Shown here: positions 40,660 through 50,516 of the stretch, in pieces
Position numbering within the stretch: position 1 is the stretch's first letter
Layout: the number at the start of each line of letters is the position of its first letter
NCBI GenBank assembly: GCA_963926055.1
Contig: CAWUVK010000007.1
Span: forward strand, 62,001-126,000
DNA: 64,000 nucleotides
Source: CAJXJP01 sp963926055
GTDB lineage: Bacteria; Patescibacteriota; Gracilibacteria; BD1-5; UBA6164
Direction of reading: 5' to 3'
Position numbers and translations under genes: made by a program
The notes under the pieces: model-generated
Databases searched by the model: none
Told to the model about the DNA's origin: nothing
Seen by the model: only the letters and a program-made list of their open reading frames with translations

Positions 40660-41088
40660 ATGACTATATATAAAGCATCAATAGAAGACCAAATAAGAGA
40701 AGCTGAAATCAACAGACTCAACATAAAATCAAAAGTAATGTTTCAAGGAAATTTTGTAGAAGAAGTAGAAAAATTAGTAGAAGAATGTGAACCTCTGGTT
40801 CGCGAAAAAATTATTAAACATTATGGAGTAGAATACACAGAATTTTCAAATCATAGTTTTAAAATAAAAATAAAAGATAAAAATCTCATGGTTGAAAAAC
40901 TCATCGCGTGTAATTTTACCTATAAAAAAAATGACGAAAAATATGGATATATTGATCCTCAATTTATAGTGACGCAAAAATGAAGTAAAACAAAAATTTA
41001 TGATGCTGGAAAATTTAAAATATCAGATAAAAAAATTATTTTAGATAAAATAATTTCTCAAACGATTGAAATTATTGAAGAATTTTAA
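40660..41088 (+). CDS. Uncharacterised soluble protein
   Basis: 142 residues (begins MTIYKASIEDQIREAEINRL), acidic and helical in the first half (EEVEKLVEECEPLVREKIIKH), then beta-prone (FKIKIKDKNLMVEKLIACNF). One TGA-glycine after VTQK extends the gene by 35 residues to a TAA. No family is recognised. Single-gene unit with own terminator. Confidence 0.7.
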
Positions 41089-41095
41089 CAGAATT

Positions 41096-41128
41096 AAAAA
41101 AAACACTTATTTCGTATAAGTGTTTTTT
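41096..41128 (+). terminator. CACTTA-type terminator 1
   Basis: AAAAAAACACTTAT-TTCG-TATAAGTGTTTTTT. The CACTTA/TAAGTG core recurs at 41920, 44933, 46375 and 48774. Confidence 0.85.
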
Positions 41129-41238
41129 GCTTTCATGCTCTTTTCTATAAATAAAAATATAAAAACCTCAGAAAAAAAGTTGCAACTATTATAAAAGTTA
41201 CTATACTTTATATAGTTAATTTTTAACAAACGATACTT

Positions 41239-41916
41239 ATGAAAAAAATATTATTCGTACTTACGAGTCATGATACATTAGGAAATACATGAGAAAAAAC
41301 AGGTTTTTGGATAGAAGAATTTGCAGCACCGTATTATCTTTTAAATGATAAAGGTATGGAAATAACTCTTGCTTCTCCACTTGGAGGTCAACCACCAATT
41401 GATCCAAAAAGTGAACAAGAAGATTTTCAAACTCCAGCAACAGTGAGATTTAATGAAGATAAAAAATTACAAGAAATATTATCTCAAACCCATAAACTTG
41501 AATCAATAAATCATGAAGATTATGATGCTGTATTTTATCCAGGATGACATGGGCCTCTATGGGATTTAGCAGAAGATGAAAATTCTATTAATTTGATACA
41601 AGATTTTTATAATAATGGTAAAATCGTAAGTGCTGTTTGTCATGCTCCAGCAATATTTAAAAATACAAAAAATATTGATGGTACTCCTCTGGTTACATGA
41701 AAAAAAGTTACTTGATTTACAAATGAAGAAGAAGATGGTGTACAACTCACATCTGTAGTGCCTTTTCTCGTTGAAGATATGCTAAAACAACAATGAGGAA
41801 TTTACTCTAAAACTGATGCATGGAATCCATATGCAGTAGAAGATGGACTATTAATTACTGGTCAAAACCCAGCATCTTCAGAACTTGTAGCAGAAATGTT
41901 ATTAAAAAGATTATAA
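41239..41916 (+). CDS. DJ-1/PfpI superfamily protein, Hsp31-like
   Basis: 225 residues matching the Hsp31/glyoxalase III subgroup. N-terminus ILFVLTSHDTLGNTGEKTGFWIEEFAAPYYLL has the acidic residue of the triad in the E of WIEE; YDAVFYPGGHGPLWDLAED and the nucleophile elbow VSAVCHAPAIF (Cys then His) follow. These enzymes convert methylglyoxal to lactate or act as holdases under stress. The GGHG motif contains a TGA-glycine. Follows a terminator and has its own. Confidence 0.92.
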
Positions 41917-41953
41917 TAAAAAAAACACTTATAGAAATATAAGTGTTTTTTTA
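41917..41953. terminator. CACTTA-type terminator 2
   Basis: AAAAAAAACACTTATA-GAAA-TATAAGTGTTTTTTT, between the convergent Hsp31-like and kinase genes. Confidence 0.85.
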
Positions 41954-41980
41954 CTAAAGTTTTTACTTTAAAATTTATTT

Positions 41981-42520
41981 TTATAAAAAGCTATTTATTT
42001 TATTGAGAATTTCATCATATACTGGTTTTTTATTTTGAATTATTTCGTCATATATTTTATAATCACACAATCAAAAAATTTCATCTGCCAGGATTTCATG
42101 AGTAGAGATTTTTTCATATTCACAAAATGTTTCATAACTTTTAGCTTCTACTCTATTTGCTTTTTGTGCGAGTAAAAATCTATTATTTTTACTCAGAGAA
42201 ATTCATATACAAAAACAATTTTCTTTTCATAAAACTCTACTGAATGCACATAAAAATTCTCAATGTCTGAGTCAATCAATAATAGCAAATTTTTCTCATT
42301 TAAATGCAAATTCGAGAGTTTGCTCAGCTAAATATTCAAATCATTTTTCTTGAAGAATATTGTTAAATAGAGATTCTAAAGATTTTCTAGAATGATCTTT
42401 TGTAAGCGATTTTGTATAGTCAGAAGCGCTGATTCGTTTTATATTGAAATGTTTACTTATATGTTTAGCTAACGTTGTTTTTCCTGAATTTGCTCTCCCA
42501 GTTACTAAAATAAGTTTCAT
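41981..42520 (-). CDS. P-loop nucleoside/nucleotide kinase-like protein
   Basis: 179 residues. MKLILVTGRANSGKTTLAKHI is a Walker A of the adenylate/dephospho-CoA kinase type, followed by ISASDYTKSL and later FAIIDGLRHGEFL (a Walker B-like Asp with DGLRH) and RFLLAQKANRVEAKSYETF, where an Arg-rich lid is usual. This resembles the AAA_33/deoxynucleotide kinase group that includes predicted kinases of nucleotides or small metabolites. The substrate is unknown. It starts 22 bp after the next upstream gene and is probably co-transcribed. Confidence 0.75.
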
Positions 42521-42541
42521 AAAATATAAATATAAAAAATA

Positions 42542-43027
42542 TTATTGAGTTTTCATTGATTTTACTATTTGTCTGATTTGTTGAGCTAATCAATCAAAAA
42601 AAGTTTTCCATTGCGGAGAATTTTCAATTATTCTCTCCTCAAATATAAGAATATTATCGATATCTTCTTCCAGATATTCTACTATTCACGCTTCATAGTA
42701 CATCATAGTTTGTCTGAGTCCTAAGGCAATATTTAATACAACAAATACATCAGATTCTTCATTTCAATTTATATTTAAAATGTATTTCTCTCAGAGTTCA
42801 GCATATTCTTTGTAAGCAGTTCATCAAACATTATTGATTTTCATATTTTGTATTGCTTTTTCTCTTAAATCACACATATCTTGTGTTTCTTTCAATCAAA
42901 TATAATCACTCAATGAATCAAAATCTTTAATCTCTAATAACATTTCAACTTGATTCAAATTTATATGTGAATGAGTGAGATTTTCTAATCATTGTTGTGA
43001 GAAGTGAGGGATGTTTATTTTATCCAT
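42542..43027 (-). CDS. Uncharacterised helical protein
   Basis: 161 residues (begins MDKINIPHFSQQGLENLTHS), predicted soluble and all-helical, with many acidic residues (YLEEDIDNILIFEERIIE). Ten TGA-glycines or so within a single frame support it. No family is recognised. It lies between the TrmB-like regulator and the kinase on the same strand; all three may form one operon controlled from the palindrome at 43845. Confidence 0.65.
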
Positions 43028-43108
43028 AATTATTATAAATTAAAATATTATTAAACTACTTATATACATTATATTATCACATATTATTTATAATATACAA
43101 AATAAAAT

Positions 43109-43840
43109 TTATTGTAAAAATTTAAATAACATTTTAAATAATTTTCTTTCAAAAGATGCAAAAATTTCACTTTCGATAATAAAACTTTCATCCGTGTTAA
43201 AATCGATAATTGCGACTTTATTTGCATAAATTAATTTGGTAATATTATCTTCGAAATCATCTATTTTTTTTGGAATAACCACGACTTCTTTATCCAGCTT
43301 TTTTGGTTTTAAACTCGTTAAATATTCGTTTGTGATTACATATCTTTGTAATTGTTTTTCGTTTCTAATTTTTTTATATTTACTATGAAAATTTTCAGAA
43401 ATATTTGTATTTTCTATATCCTTGCGCGAAGAATATCTATAAAAAGATTCTCATTTTTTGAGTGTATGCGCTATATCCATATAAACATTTCTCACTCAAG
43501 TTTTTCCAGATAAATGTTTAAATACTGGCTTATCAAAAGAATTTTTATAGATTCTTTCCACTTGCGGGATAAAACTTGCATAATCTTCTTTTATAGATTC
43601 AAAATAATTATTTAAAACCTGTGGATTTTCTGCAATAAATAAAGTTCTTTTTCATTGAATAGTTGTTCAAATCAAACCAGATTCTTGCATATTTGGCATG
43701 ATTTTATACAGTTTTGGACGATGTATATTTGTATGTTTTGAGATTTCACTCAGTGTCTTTTGTGGATGTTCTAACAAATACATATACACCAAAGATTCAT
43801 CTGCAGAAAGGCCGAGTTTTTCTAATATTTTTATATTCAT
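43109..43840 (-). CDS. TrmB-family transcriptional regulator
   Basis: 243 residues. The N-terminal winged helix (LEKLGLSADESLVYMYLLEHPQKTLSEISKHTNIHRPKLYKIMPNM) fits TrmB, in which the recognition helix follows THxxR-type Ser/Thr; the C-terminal part (GVRNVYMDIAHTLKKGESFYRY, DKEVVVIPKKID, NKVAIIDFNTDESFIIE) is the PLD-like effector domain usual in this family. TrmB regulators in archaea sense sugars; in CPR bacteria their ligand is unknown. A perfect palindrome just upstream suggests autoregulation. Confidence 0.85.
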
Positions 43841-43844
43841 AATT

Positions 43845-43867
43845 AAGTGTAAAAATATATTACACTT
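43845..43867 (-). promoter_or_regulatory. Palindromic operator at the TrmB-like gene
   Basis: AAGTGTAA (43845-43852), seven bases, TTACACTT (43860-43867): a perfect 8+8 inverted repeat four bases upstream of the regulator's ATG. It is most simply the regulator's own binding site. Confidence 0.6.
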
Positions 43868-44003
43868 TTATTTTAATAAATTTTTATTTAATTTAAAGCA
43901 AAAAAATATTTTTTTGTAATATTATTTTACAAATTTAGTTTATTTCTAATTATTTTTCTTAAAAAAATATATACTTGAGTTGTTATTTATTAATCATATT
44001 TTT

Positions 44004-44927
44004 ATGAATAAATTAGATATGCATTTCCACTCTACTTGTTCAGATGGGAAAAACACACACGAAGAAATATTAGACCAAGCCAAGAAAAAAGGTTTAGAAT
44101 TTATAGCCTTAACAGATCACGATCATATTTCAGGAGAATTCCAACAAAAGGCACAAAATAAATGAATTCAATCAACTCAATCTGTAGAAATTTCAGCGAG
44201 AAATTATCAGCACGAAAAAAGTTTACATCTTACTTGTTATGCAAAAGAATTTTCTCAAGATGTATTTGATATTTTAGATTGAGTGAGAGAAAGTAGAAAA
44301 AACAATTTAAAAGTTCAGATTGAGTCACTCAAAAAAAGTGGTTTTCAAGTTTCTCTTCAAGATTTACAAGATTTTGCTGAGCAAATGAAACGACCAATCG
44401 AAGCGATGAATAAATTTGATATTGCGAGGATTTTATACGAAAATCCAGAGAATAAAAAAATATGGATTTCTTTAAATAATGGTAAAGATATCTGACTTGT
44501 AGAATTTTATTTACAATATTTCAAAAGAAATTGAGAAAAATTTTCAACATTTTGAATATTGGTTCCAGAATATGAGCCGAGTCTCGAAATGTGCAAAGAA
44601 ATCAAAGAAAAAAATAATGCCATTTTGTCAATGGCTCATCCAAATTTTACATTTAAAAAAGATATCCAAACCTTTGTTTCTACCATCGAGCATTATATTC
44701 AAACTGCTTGACTCAACGCAGTAGAAATCAACTCTCGCGCAAGTAAACAGTGGATTGAAGTTATGCAACAAGTTGCTGAAAAATATGATTTATTCATAAC
44801 TTTTTGAAGTGATAATCACGGTATCTGAATCAAAGACGAAAAACACGCAGATTTTGGAAATTTAAATCCAAATATTACAGCAGAATTTATACAGCAAGAA
44901 TTTGAGAAATATAGAGGGATGTTGTAG
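44004..44927 (+). CDS. PHP-domain phosphoesterase (RNase AM/TrpH-like)
   Basis: 307 residues with the four PHP motifs: MNKLDMHFHSTCSDG (metal HxH and D), FIALTDHDHISG, NAILSMAHPNFTF and FITFGSDNHG. The single-domain plan matches the YciV/RNase AM and TrpH group, metal-dependent phosphoesterases that degrade 3',5'-bisphosphonucleotides or trim rRNA 5' ends. The start at 44004 is used since motif I begins there; an ATG eight codons earlier adds only hydrophobic residues. Ends at TAG. Confidence 0.9.
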
Positions 44928-44961
44928 TAAAAAGACACTTACGAGAGTAAGTGTCTTTTTC
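44926..44961. terminator. CACTTA-type terminator 3
   Basis: AAAAAGACACTTAC-GAGA-GTAAGTGTCTTTTT between the convergent PHP and coiled-coil genes. Confidence 0.85.
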
Positions 44962-44981
44962 TCTTGATACATGATTATTAC

Positions 44982-46292
44982 TTATTTATCGTTTGTTCAA
45001 AATATATATTCCCATACCGGAGGATTAGTTCAATGATTTTTATCAAGTGTATCACTTGGATTTTCTCAAGTCATTTTAACTATATTTTCCATTAACATTT
45101 TTTTGATTTCTATGGATTTTTCATCTTCTCATAAATTATCAATTTGTTTTTTATATCACTCAAAACTTTTAGCTAAACTTTCTTTATGAGCATATTCTTG
45201 TTGTAATCTTTTATTTTGGCTTTGTTGTTTGCTAGAGAAATAAGCTAACCATATTATTGGAAGAATAATTGGTAAATAAGCAATTATATTTAATAAAGTT
45301 TTTTCTAATGTAACTCATACCTTGATATCTTTTGAAATAAATATAGCTAAAAGCAGTGAAAAAAAGAATAAAAAATTCCATATAATATTTCACCAGAAAA
45401 AACTATCTTTCATATCTTTATAAGCACTAGATAATCAAGCACTTGTTGCTCATGGTAATAGTGTTTCAATTCTATTTTTTAATTCAGAATATTCAGTATT
45501 TTTTGTTTTGTATAAATTGTCTAATTTTTCTTTATATCATTTAACTCATTTTCTTATAACCTTTCAATTATCATCAGTTTCTTCTTTTATTCAAAAAATA
45601 GAATCATGATATTCTTTTATTTCATTATATAAATGAGTTATTTTTTCTTTTATAGATTTATTTCATTCAACTCACTCCAGTAATTCAGTCTTATATTTTT
45701 TTATTTCTAGATATGTATCATGAATTAAATCTTTTATAGAATCATTTTCTTCATCTCATTCTAATAACTCATTATAATATTCTATAATAGAATTATATTT
45801 TTCTTCATAATCTTGTATTTTTTCTATTAGATTATTTACTTTATTTTCTAATGATTCATCTCATTCAAAAAGACTTTGTTTATAACTATCAATCTTTTCT
45901 ACTAAATCATTAATGTTTTCTTCTATTGATTCATCTCAATCAAATAATTCAAAATAATATTTATTAATTTCAATATTTTTTTCTTTATATCAATTGAGTT
46001 CTTCTATTAAACTTAAAATCTCTTGTTTTACTGAATTGTTTTCATCATCTCATTCAAATAATTCAGAATAATAATCTTTTATTCATTCATATTTATCTTC
46101 ACTTTGATTAATTTTATATTCAATATCTCTTACTTTTCATTCTAAAGATTGCTCACCTTCAAAAAAACTGTTATAAAAATTATTAATAGCAGAAATTTTA
46201 TTCTCTAATTCAGTAATTTTATCTGAAGATAATTTCTTTAATTCCTCTTTTAGTTTTTCTATATATTCGTCTACTTCTATATTATTATCCAT
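44982..46292 (-). CDS. Repeat-containing coiled-coil membrane protein
   Basis: 436 residues with no recognised family. Residues about 30-240 hold at least five degenerate units of roughly 33-45 residues, each ending in a hydrophobic pair plus an acidic turn: FFEGEQS, LFEGDDENNS, LFDGDES, LFEGDES, LLEGDEENDS, LLEGVEGNKS; the Gly in most of these is TGA. Between them are heptad-like helices (IEENINDLVEKIDSYKQS). Two membrane helices follow (IIWNFLFFFSLLLAIFI and LLNIIAYLPIILPIIWLAYF) and a cytoplasmic tail. A long rod tethered to the membrane is predicted. It opens the accessory region. Confidence 0.7.
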
Positions 46293-46371
46293 AAAATTTT
46301 AATTTAATTTTATTAAAATAAATATCTCATATATAATATATTTATTTTAATATAAAAGTCTAATAAACATT

Positions 46372-46406
46372 AAAAAACACTTATATGTCTATAAGTGCTT
46401 TTTATT
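46372..46406. terminator. CACTTA-type hairpin 4
   Basis: AAAAAACACTTATA-TGTC-TATAAGTGCTTTTT. No gene ends directly at it on either strand; a gene remnant may precede or follow. Confidence 0.6.
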
Positions 46407-46527
46407 TTGTCTTAAATGGCAGCAGATTGTATATTTAGTTCTAAATTCGATTATGGACTACGAGGGGTTGTATAAAAAATGGGTAGACCATAGAATTGGT
46501 TAGAAATCAAACAAAATAAAATGCTAA
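46407..46527 (+). other. Intergenic stretch with possible gene remnant
   Basis: After the hairpin, a frame from 46417 to 46503 encodes a protein-like sequence including MDYEGLYKKWVDHRIG before TAG, with no proper start. It may be the tail of a lost gene. Nothing else is seen before the promoter at 46528. Confidence 0.3.
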
Positions 46528-46556
46528 TTGTTTATAATAAAAAAATATGATATAAT
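46528..46556 (+). promoter_or_regulatory. Promoter of the 311-residue protein gene
   Basis: TTGTTT (46528-46533), 17-bp spacer, TATAAT (46551-46556), 29 bp before the start codon. Confidence 0.7.
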
Positions 46557-46585
46557 CATAAATATATATTTATGATTAACATAAT

Positions 46586-47521
46586 ATGGATATTTGAATA
46601 AATAAATACTGAGATTCAGATGAATTGATTGAAGACCAAAAACTATTAAAACATGATAATATAGAATTATATAAGATTTATCAAGAAGCTATTCTCAATA
46701 GGGATCCTTCAGTATTAAAAGAAAAAACTCAACAACAGGTTCAGGAACTAAAAAAACTATTCCAAAGTAAACAACTAAAAAAATTTAATAAATTTGTAGA
46801 AGATTTTATTGTTATAAGGCATGATAGCAATTGAACAGATACATTTAAAGCTCCAATCCATACATGAAATCAATCATGAGGTTGAAATTATTATACTGAC
46901 CATATGGTAAGAGCAGAAAATTATGTTTATGCTAGCTTTGATAAAATATCACATTACATGACAAAATACGACTGAAAAACGAATAGTTTAGAGCAAAATC
47001 ATAAAGATAATATTTACTGAATACAAGAGTGATCTATTACTAATAGAGCTGAACTAGTTTTTTGTGACATTGCAAATATACCTTGAGCAAAAAAATATTG
47101 AAACTGAAAAAATAGATGAGTATTAGAGACTTATATGCTAAACTGTTTTGAATATAATACAGGAAAAGAACTCTTAGCATTATATCTATCTATTGTATTT
47201 GATTCTGAAGAAGATGTAATTGAGTTTTTTTCTAATAATCATCCTCATCAATCTCAACATTGGTATGATTCTTTTTGAGGTGAAAAGTATAAATCACCAA
47301 TAGAACAATGGCAAAAAGATATAAATTCTAAGATTGATTTTGAAAATAATACAATCGAAAGAATGAAAGAAATATTTGTAAAAACATGAATTATCCCTCC
47401 TCTTTCATTAGAAGTTAGAATTCAAGATGAAGCTGAAAAAAAAGAAATAAACCAAATAATTGAAAATAGAAAAAAAACTGTGCTAAATAAAGTATTAGAC
47501 ATACTATTATCAAAAAAATAA
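46586..47521 (+). CDS. Uncharacterised accessory protein
   Basis: 311 residues, no signal peptide or membrane helix. The first 70 residues are helical (LKEKTQQQVQELKKLFQSKQ). The middle is richer in Gly, His and Tyr (FIVIRHDSNGTDTF, NQSGGGNYYTDHMVRAENYVYASF), and the Tyr/His/Asp mix could form an active site, but no family motif is recognised. Twelve or so TGA-glycines. It is flanked by remnant-bearing gaps, typical of exchangeable accessory genes. Confidence 0.65.
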
Positions 47522-47582
47522 AAATATAAAAATCAAAAGAATTAACTTTGATACCCCCTATCAGAATAGAACTTATTTTTAA

Positions 47583-47693
47583 ACTAAAAAAGCACTAAAT
47601 TCAGAAGAATTAGTACTTTTTAACACAAGTTATTTTTGGCAGGACTGAGAGATTAGTAATAAGGAACTTTTTGAATTAATAGAGAATTTATAA
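47583..47693 (+). pseudogene. C-terminal remnant of a lost gene
   Basis: An in-frame stretch (KALNSEELVLFNTSYF, then WQDGEISNKELFELIEN) reads like the end of a real protein, including one TGA-glycine, and ends with TAA, but no start codon exists: a TAA lies just upstream (47580). It has no promoter. It is best explained as the 3' piece left after a neighbouring insertion or deletion. The A/T hairpin in it (47587-47621) is probably chance. Confidence 0.4.
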
Positions 47694-47703
47694 TAAGTTA
47701 ATA

Positions 47704-48705
47704 TTAATAATCATTCTCAGGATTACCATGTCTGCAACAGCCAAATATTGAACATCAAGAATACTCTGCAACTAAATGTTTATCAATGTTTACAATTGGT
47801 TTAGTTTCAAATAATTTCTCCATATTTTCTTTCTCCATTATTTCTGTTAAAAATTTTGACATATCTTCGTTTTTTTCTTCATCAGGTGCATCTTTCCATA
47901 TACCTGTACTATTTTTTATTTCTTGGATATACCCTTGTAATTCTTTTATATCCTTATTAATCTTTTTAAGAAAAAGTTGTTTATCGCTAATAAAAATTGA
48001 ATATCATAATTCTTTCCGGTCTAATAAATCTATGCGCATTCCACATTTTAGCGTATTATTTTTTGCATTTTCATAATCATCATAGAGGAAGTATAAAATT
48101 CATATATCATAATCATTTATCGCATTATCGAAATTTTTTGACTCTTGCATTAGTCTTAAAATTTCATAAGTATTTTCCTTATTATCTAATTTGTATTGTA
48201 CTAATGCTAATCAAAACATACTTTTTAATTCATTATCTCTTTCTTTATCTTGTGATGTTTTCAAAAAATGTTTTTCTGCAGATTTATAATCTCATATCAT
48301 ATATTTGCAATATCATAAATTATGTTCGGCATCCCATGTTTCATGTTTATTTTGAGATGTTTCTAGTGCATCTATTGCTTTTATGTATTCTTTTTGCTCA
48401 ATAAGAGTAGTCGCATAAAATAAATATGGTAAATATGATTTTGGTTTTAATGTAATACATTCTTTTTGGACTTCTAGTGCTTGTTGATTTTCATAACATT
48501 CATAAAAAAGATGACTTGCAAAGTTGTTAGTAGTCTTTACAGTTTTTTTTAGTTTATATGCTTTTTCAAAAAAAAGGTAATCTTCATTATCCTGAATCAT
48601 TTCTAAGTTTTCAGAATATCATATAGCAATTAAGTTGATTAAATCTAGATTTTCAGAATCTGATTTATACTGTTCTAGAAGATTAATTAATTCCTTTTTT
48701 TCCAT
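47704..48705 (-). CDS. TPR-repeat protein
   Basis: 333 residues of helical repeats. Recognisable tetratricopeptide units include SYLPYLFYATTLIEQKEYIKAIDALE, WDAEHNLGYCKYMIGDYKSAEKHF and LKSMFGLALVQYKLDNKENTYEIL. The last 60 residues differ, with a short Cys cluster (SGCSIFGCCRHGNPE) that might bind a metal. No signal peptide. It would act as a protein-binding scaffold; the partner is unknown. Flanked by intergenic remnants on both sides. Confidence 0.75.
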
Positions 48706-48768
48706 TTTTTTATTTAAATATATTAATATTTATATGATAAGAAAAATATGATATATAGCAATTATATC

Positions 48769-48803
48769 AAAAAAACACTTACGATTATGTAAGTGTTTTC
48801 CTT
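48769..48803. terminator. CACTTA-type hairpin 5
   Basis: AAAAAAACACTTACG-ATTA-TGTAAGTGTTTT. It lies upstream of the TPR gene and ends no visible gene. Confidence 0.55.
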
Positions 48804-48834
48804 TAAATTAGACAATGGCAGCCCCAATAGTATC

Positions 48835-48930
48835 ATGTTACAACTTTACGAAAGTGCTAATCATACAGGTATTAATTTTCTACGATTATTGTGGGATGAA
48901 TTAGATTATCAAGAAGATATAGTTATTTAA
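48835..48930 (+). CDS. Short ORF, possibly a gene remnant
   Basis: 31 codons (MLQLYESANHTGINFLRLLW then DELDYQEDIVI). The sequence looks like genuine protein, but there is no ribosome site or promoter and the size is small. It could be the tail of a lost gene; see the similar remnant at 47583. Confidence 0.3.
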   Translation: MLQLYESANHTGINFLRLLWDELDYQEDIVI

Positions 48931-48939
48931 TTTAATAGA

Positions 48940-48978
48940 TAAAAAGACAATGGATAAATAATCCAATTGTCTTTTTTT
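48940..48978 (-). terminator. Terminator of the 90-residue protein gene
   Basis: AAAAAGACAAT and ATTGTCTTTTT arms with GGA..TCC extension, T tract on the minus strand. Confidence 0.75.
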
Positions 48979-48986
48979 ATAACGCA

Positions 48987-49259
48987 CTATGCCAACACTA
49001 TACCTTCAGTGGTAAGTGGTTCATTTGTATTTTGAACAGAAGCAATAGCACCTTTTACAGCTTTATTTGGCAAAAATTTGGTAGCAAATTTACCAGTTTC
49101 AACTGTGATTACAGCTTCTACATATGCAGGAGTGATTTCGATACCATTATCACGGAAAGTTCCAACGATAGCATGTTTTTTACAACCACCTTCGTGCATT
49201 TCAATAATTTTTTGAGTATTTACTTCACGCACAACGGCTTTTCGAGCAGCTTGAATCAT
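48987..49259 (-). CDS. Small protein of unknown function
   Basis: 90 residues from the ATG at 49259 (MIQAARKAVVREVNTQKI), which has GAGGAAT before it; an earlier in-frame ATG adds an unlikely leader. The second half (IEITPAYVEAVITVETGKFA) and the GGCKKHAIVGTFRDNGIEIT stretch give a mixed alpha/beta look with one Cys. No TGA codons are used for its glycines and codons are those of well expressed genes. The family is not recognised. Confidence 0.65.
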   Translation of the reverse strand: MIQAARKAVVREVNTQKIIEMHEGGCKKHAIVGTFRDNGIEITPAYVEAVITVETGKFATKFLPNKAVKGAIASVQNTNEPLTTEGIVLA

Positions 49260-49349
49260 AATAATTCCTCTATCAATATGCTTTATACAGGATGCATAGA
49301 GCATATTGATTATATAGAGTAAAAATATATTGCAAGGAAAATATTGAAT

Positions 49350-49377
49350 TTGACAATACTTTGATAATATTTACTAT
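49350..49377 (+). promoter_or_regulatory. Promoter of the multi-pass membrane protein gene
   Basis: TTGACA (49350-49355), 16-bp spacer, TACTAT (49372-49377), 34 bp before the start. Confidence 0.65.
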
Positions 49378-49411
49378 TAACTAATAAATTTTATTACTAA
49401 TAAATACATCA

Positions 49412-50491
49412 ATGTCTCAAAAAAAGGAGGGATTTAATATCGAACAAATTGCAGGAAATTTCATACTCTATATAGTTATATCTTTTATAACTTCCCTATT
49501 AATATTATCAATGTTTTATTGGAATCATGATTATGTATTTAATTTTCTTGAAAATTTTTATATCAATCAAGATATAATAGATTATATAAATCAGAATATT
49601 AAATATATAATTACATTATGATTTACATATTTAATATTCTTATCATTTATTTGAAGGAAAAAATGAAAAATATTTAGTGCGGATCAAAGTGGAATTACGA
49701 ATCAATACGGGTGAGCATTATTACTATGATATCAGTTTGTAAGTTTCTTTTTACTACTTCATTTAAAATTTTTATTTTCAGTAAATGCTTACCCTTGTTG
49801 AATATGATTCCAAGAATTTTTCTTTATAATAATATTTTTTATTAATTATTCATTTATAATATCAGATAAAGTATGGAAATTTAGCACAGAACATCCATTA
49901 TTACTAAAAATATATTGAGGAATACTCTTTTTCATCTTATTGTTACCTATCTTTTATATTTGATACCTTGAAATCATAATATTACTATTTATTTCGAGTG
50001 TTATTCTCCCGCTTACTCATAAAATTAATCAAGATTATATACGTATACATAATAAACCAGATTTTCTTAAATTAGTTTTTGAACAATGAAGAAAGGAAAT
50101 ATCAGAATTAATGAAAGATCTAACAAATACTTCTCAAAAAGATGATAAGGAATCAGATTTAAACATAATGTTATTATTTTTCTTTTTACTTCCCACTTTG
50201 ATTACTACAAGTTTTATATTATCAATTATAACACCTATTATTTGAATTCTATACAACTTTAATATATTTTCGTTAGTTTATATACATTTAGTATTCATTA
50301 TTATCTATATATCTCTTAATCTCATTTCAAATAAATTTTGAGAATATGTTGCTGTTTATTTTAATAATAAAGAGTATAAATGATACTTATTAGAAAATAC
50401 AGAAAAACAGTTAATATTACTGACAAAAACTAATACCTTTGTAATAAAACATGACAAAATAGAATATATTAAGACACTTAAAAAGAGATAA
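49412..50491 (+). CDS. Multi-pass membrane protein of unknown function
   Basis: 359 residues with about eight hydrophobic segments, among them GNFILYIVISFITSLLILSM, FFILLLPIFYIGYLEIIILL and LVYIHLVFIIIYISLNLI. A hydrophilic loop near 200-230 (RKEISELMKDLTNTSQKDDK) separates two membrane halves and the soluble tail (NNKEYKGYLLENTEKQLILL, then KHDKIEYIKTLKKR) is cytoplasmic. No family is recognised. It has a good promoter and ends in a terminator that is shared with the nuclease gene. Confidence 0.7.
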
Positions 50492-50516
50492 GAATCAATT
50501 CTTATCTCTTTTTTTA
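50480..50516. terminator. Bidirectional terminator
   Basis: AAAAAGAGATAAGAAT-CA-ATTCTTATCTCTTTTT: a 16-bp perfect stem that contains the membrane-protein stop (50489-50491) and abuts the nuclease stop (50514-50516). Confidence 0.85.

Noticed and set aside
46440..46470. Fragment resembling the 16S rRNA word around TGGTAGTCC
   Set aside because: Only about ten bases agree and the surrounding sequence is unlike rRNA; coincidence.
47637..47680. Possible minus-strand tRNA 3' end (TGGCAG at the boundary)
   Set aside because: No T-arm or anticodon arm can be folded; the stretch fits better as the end of a protein-coding remnant.
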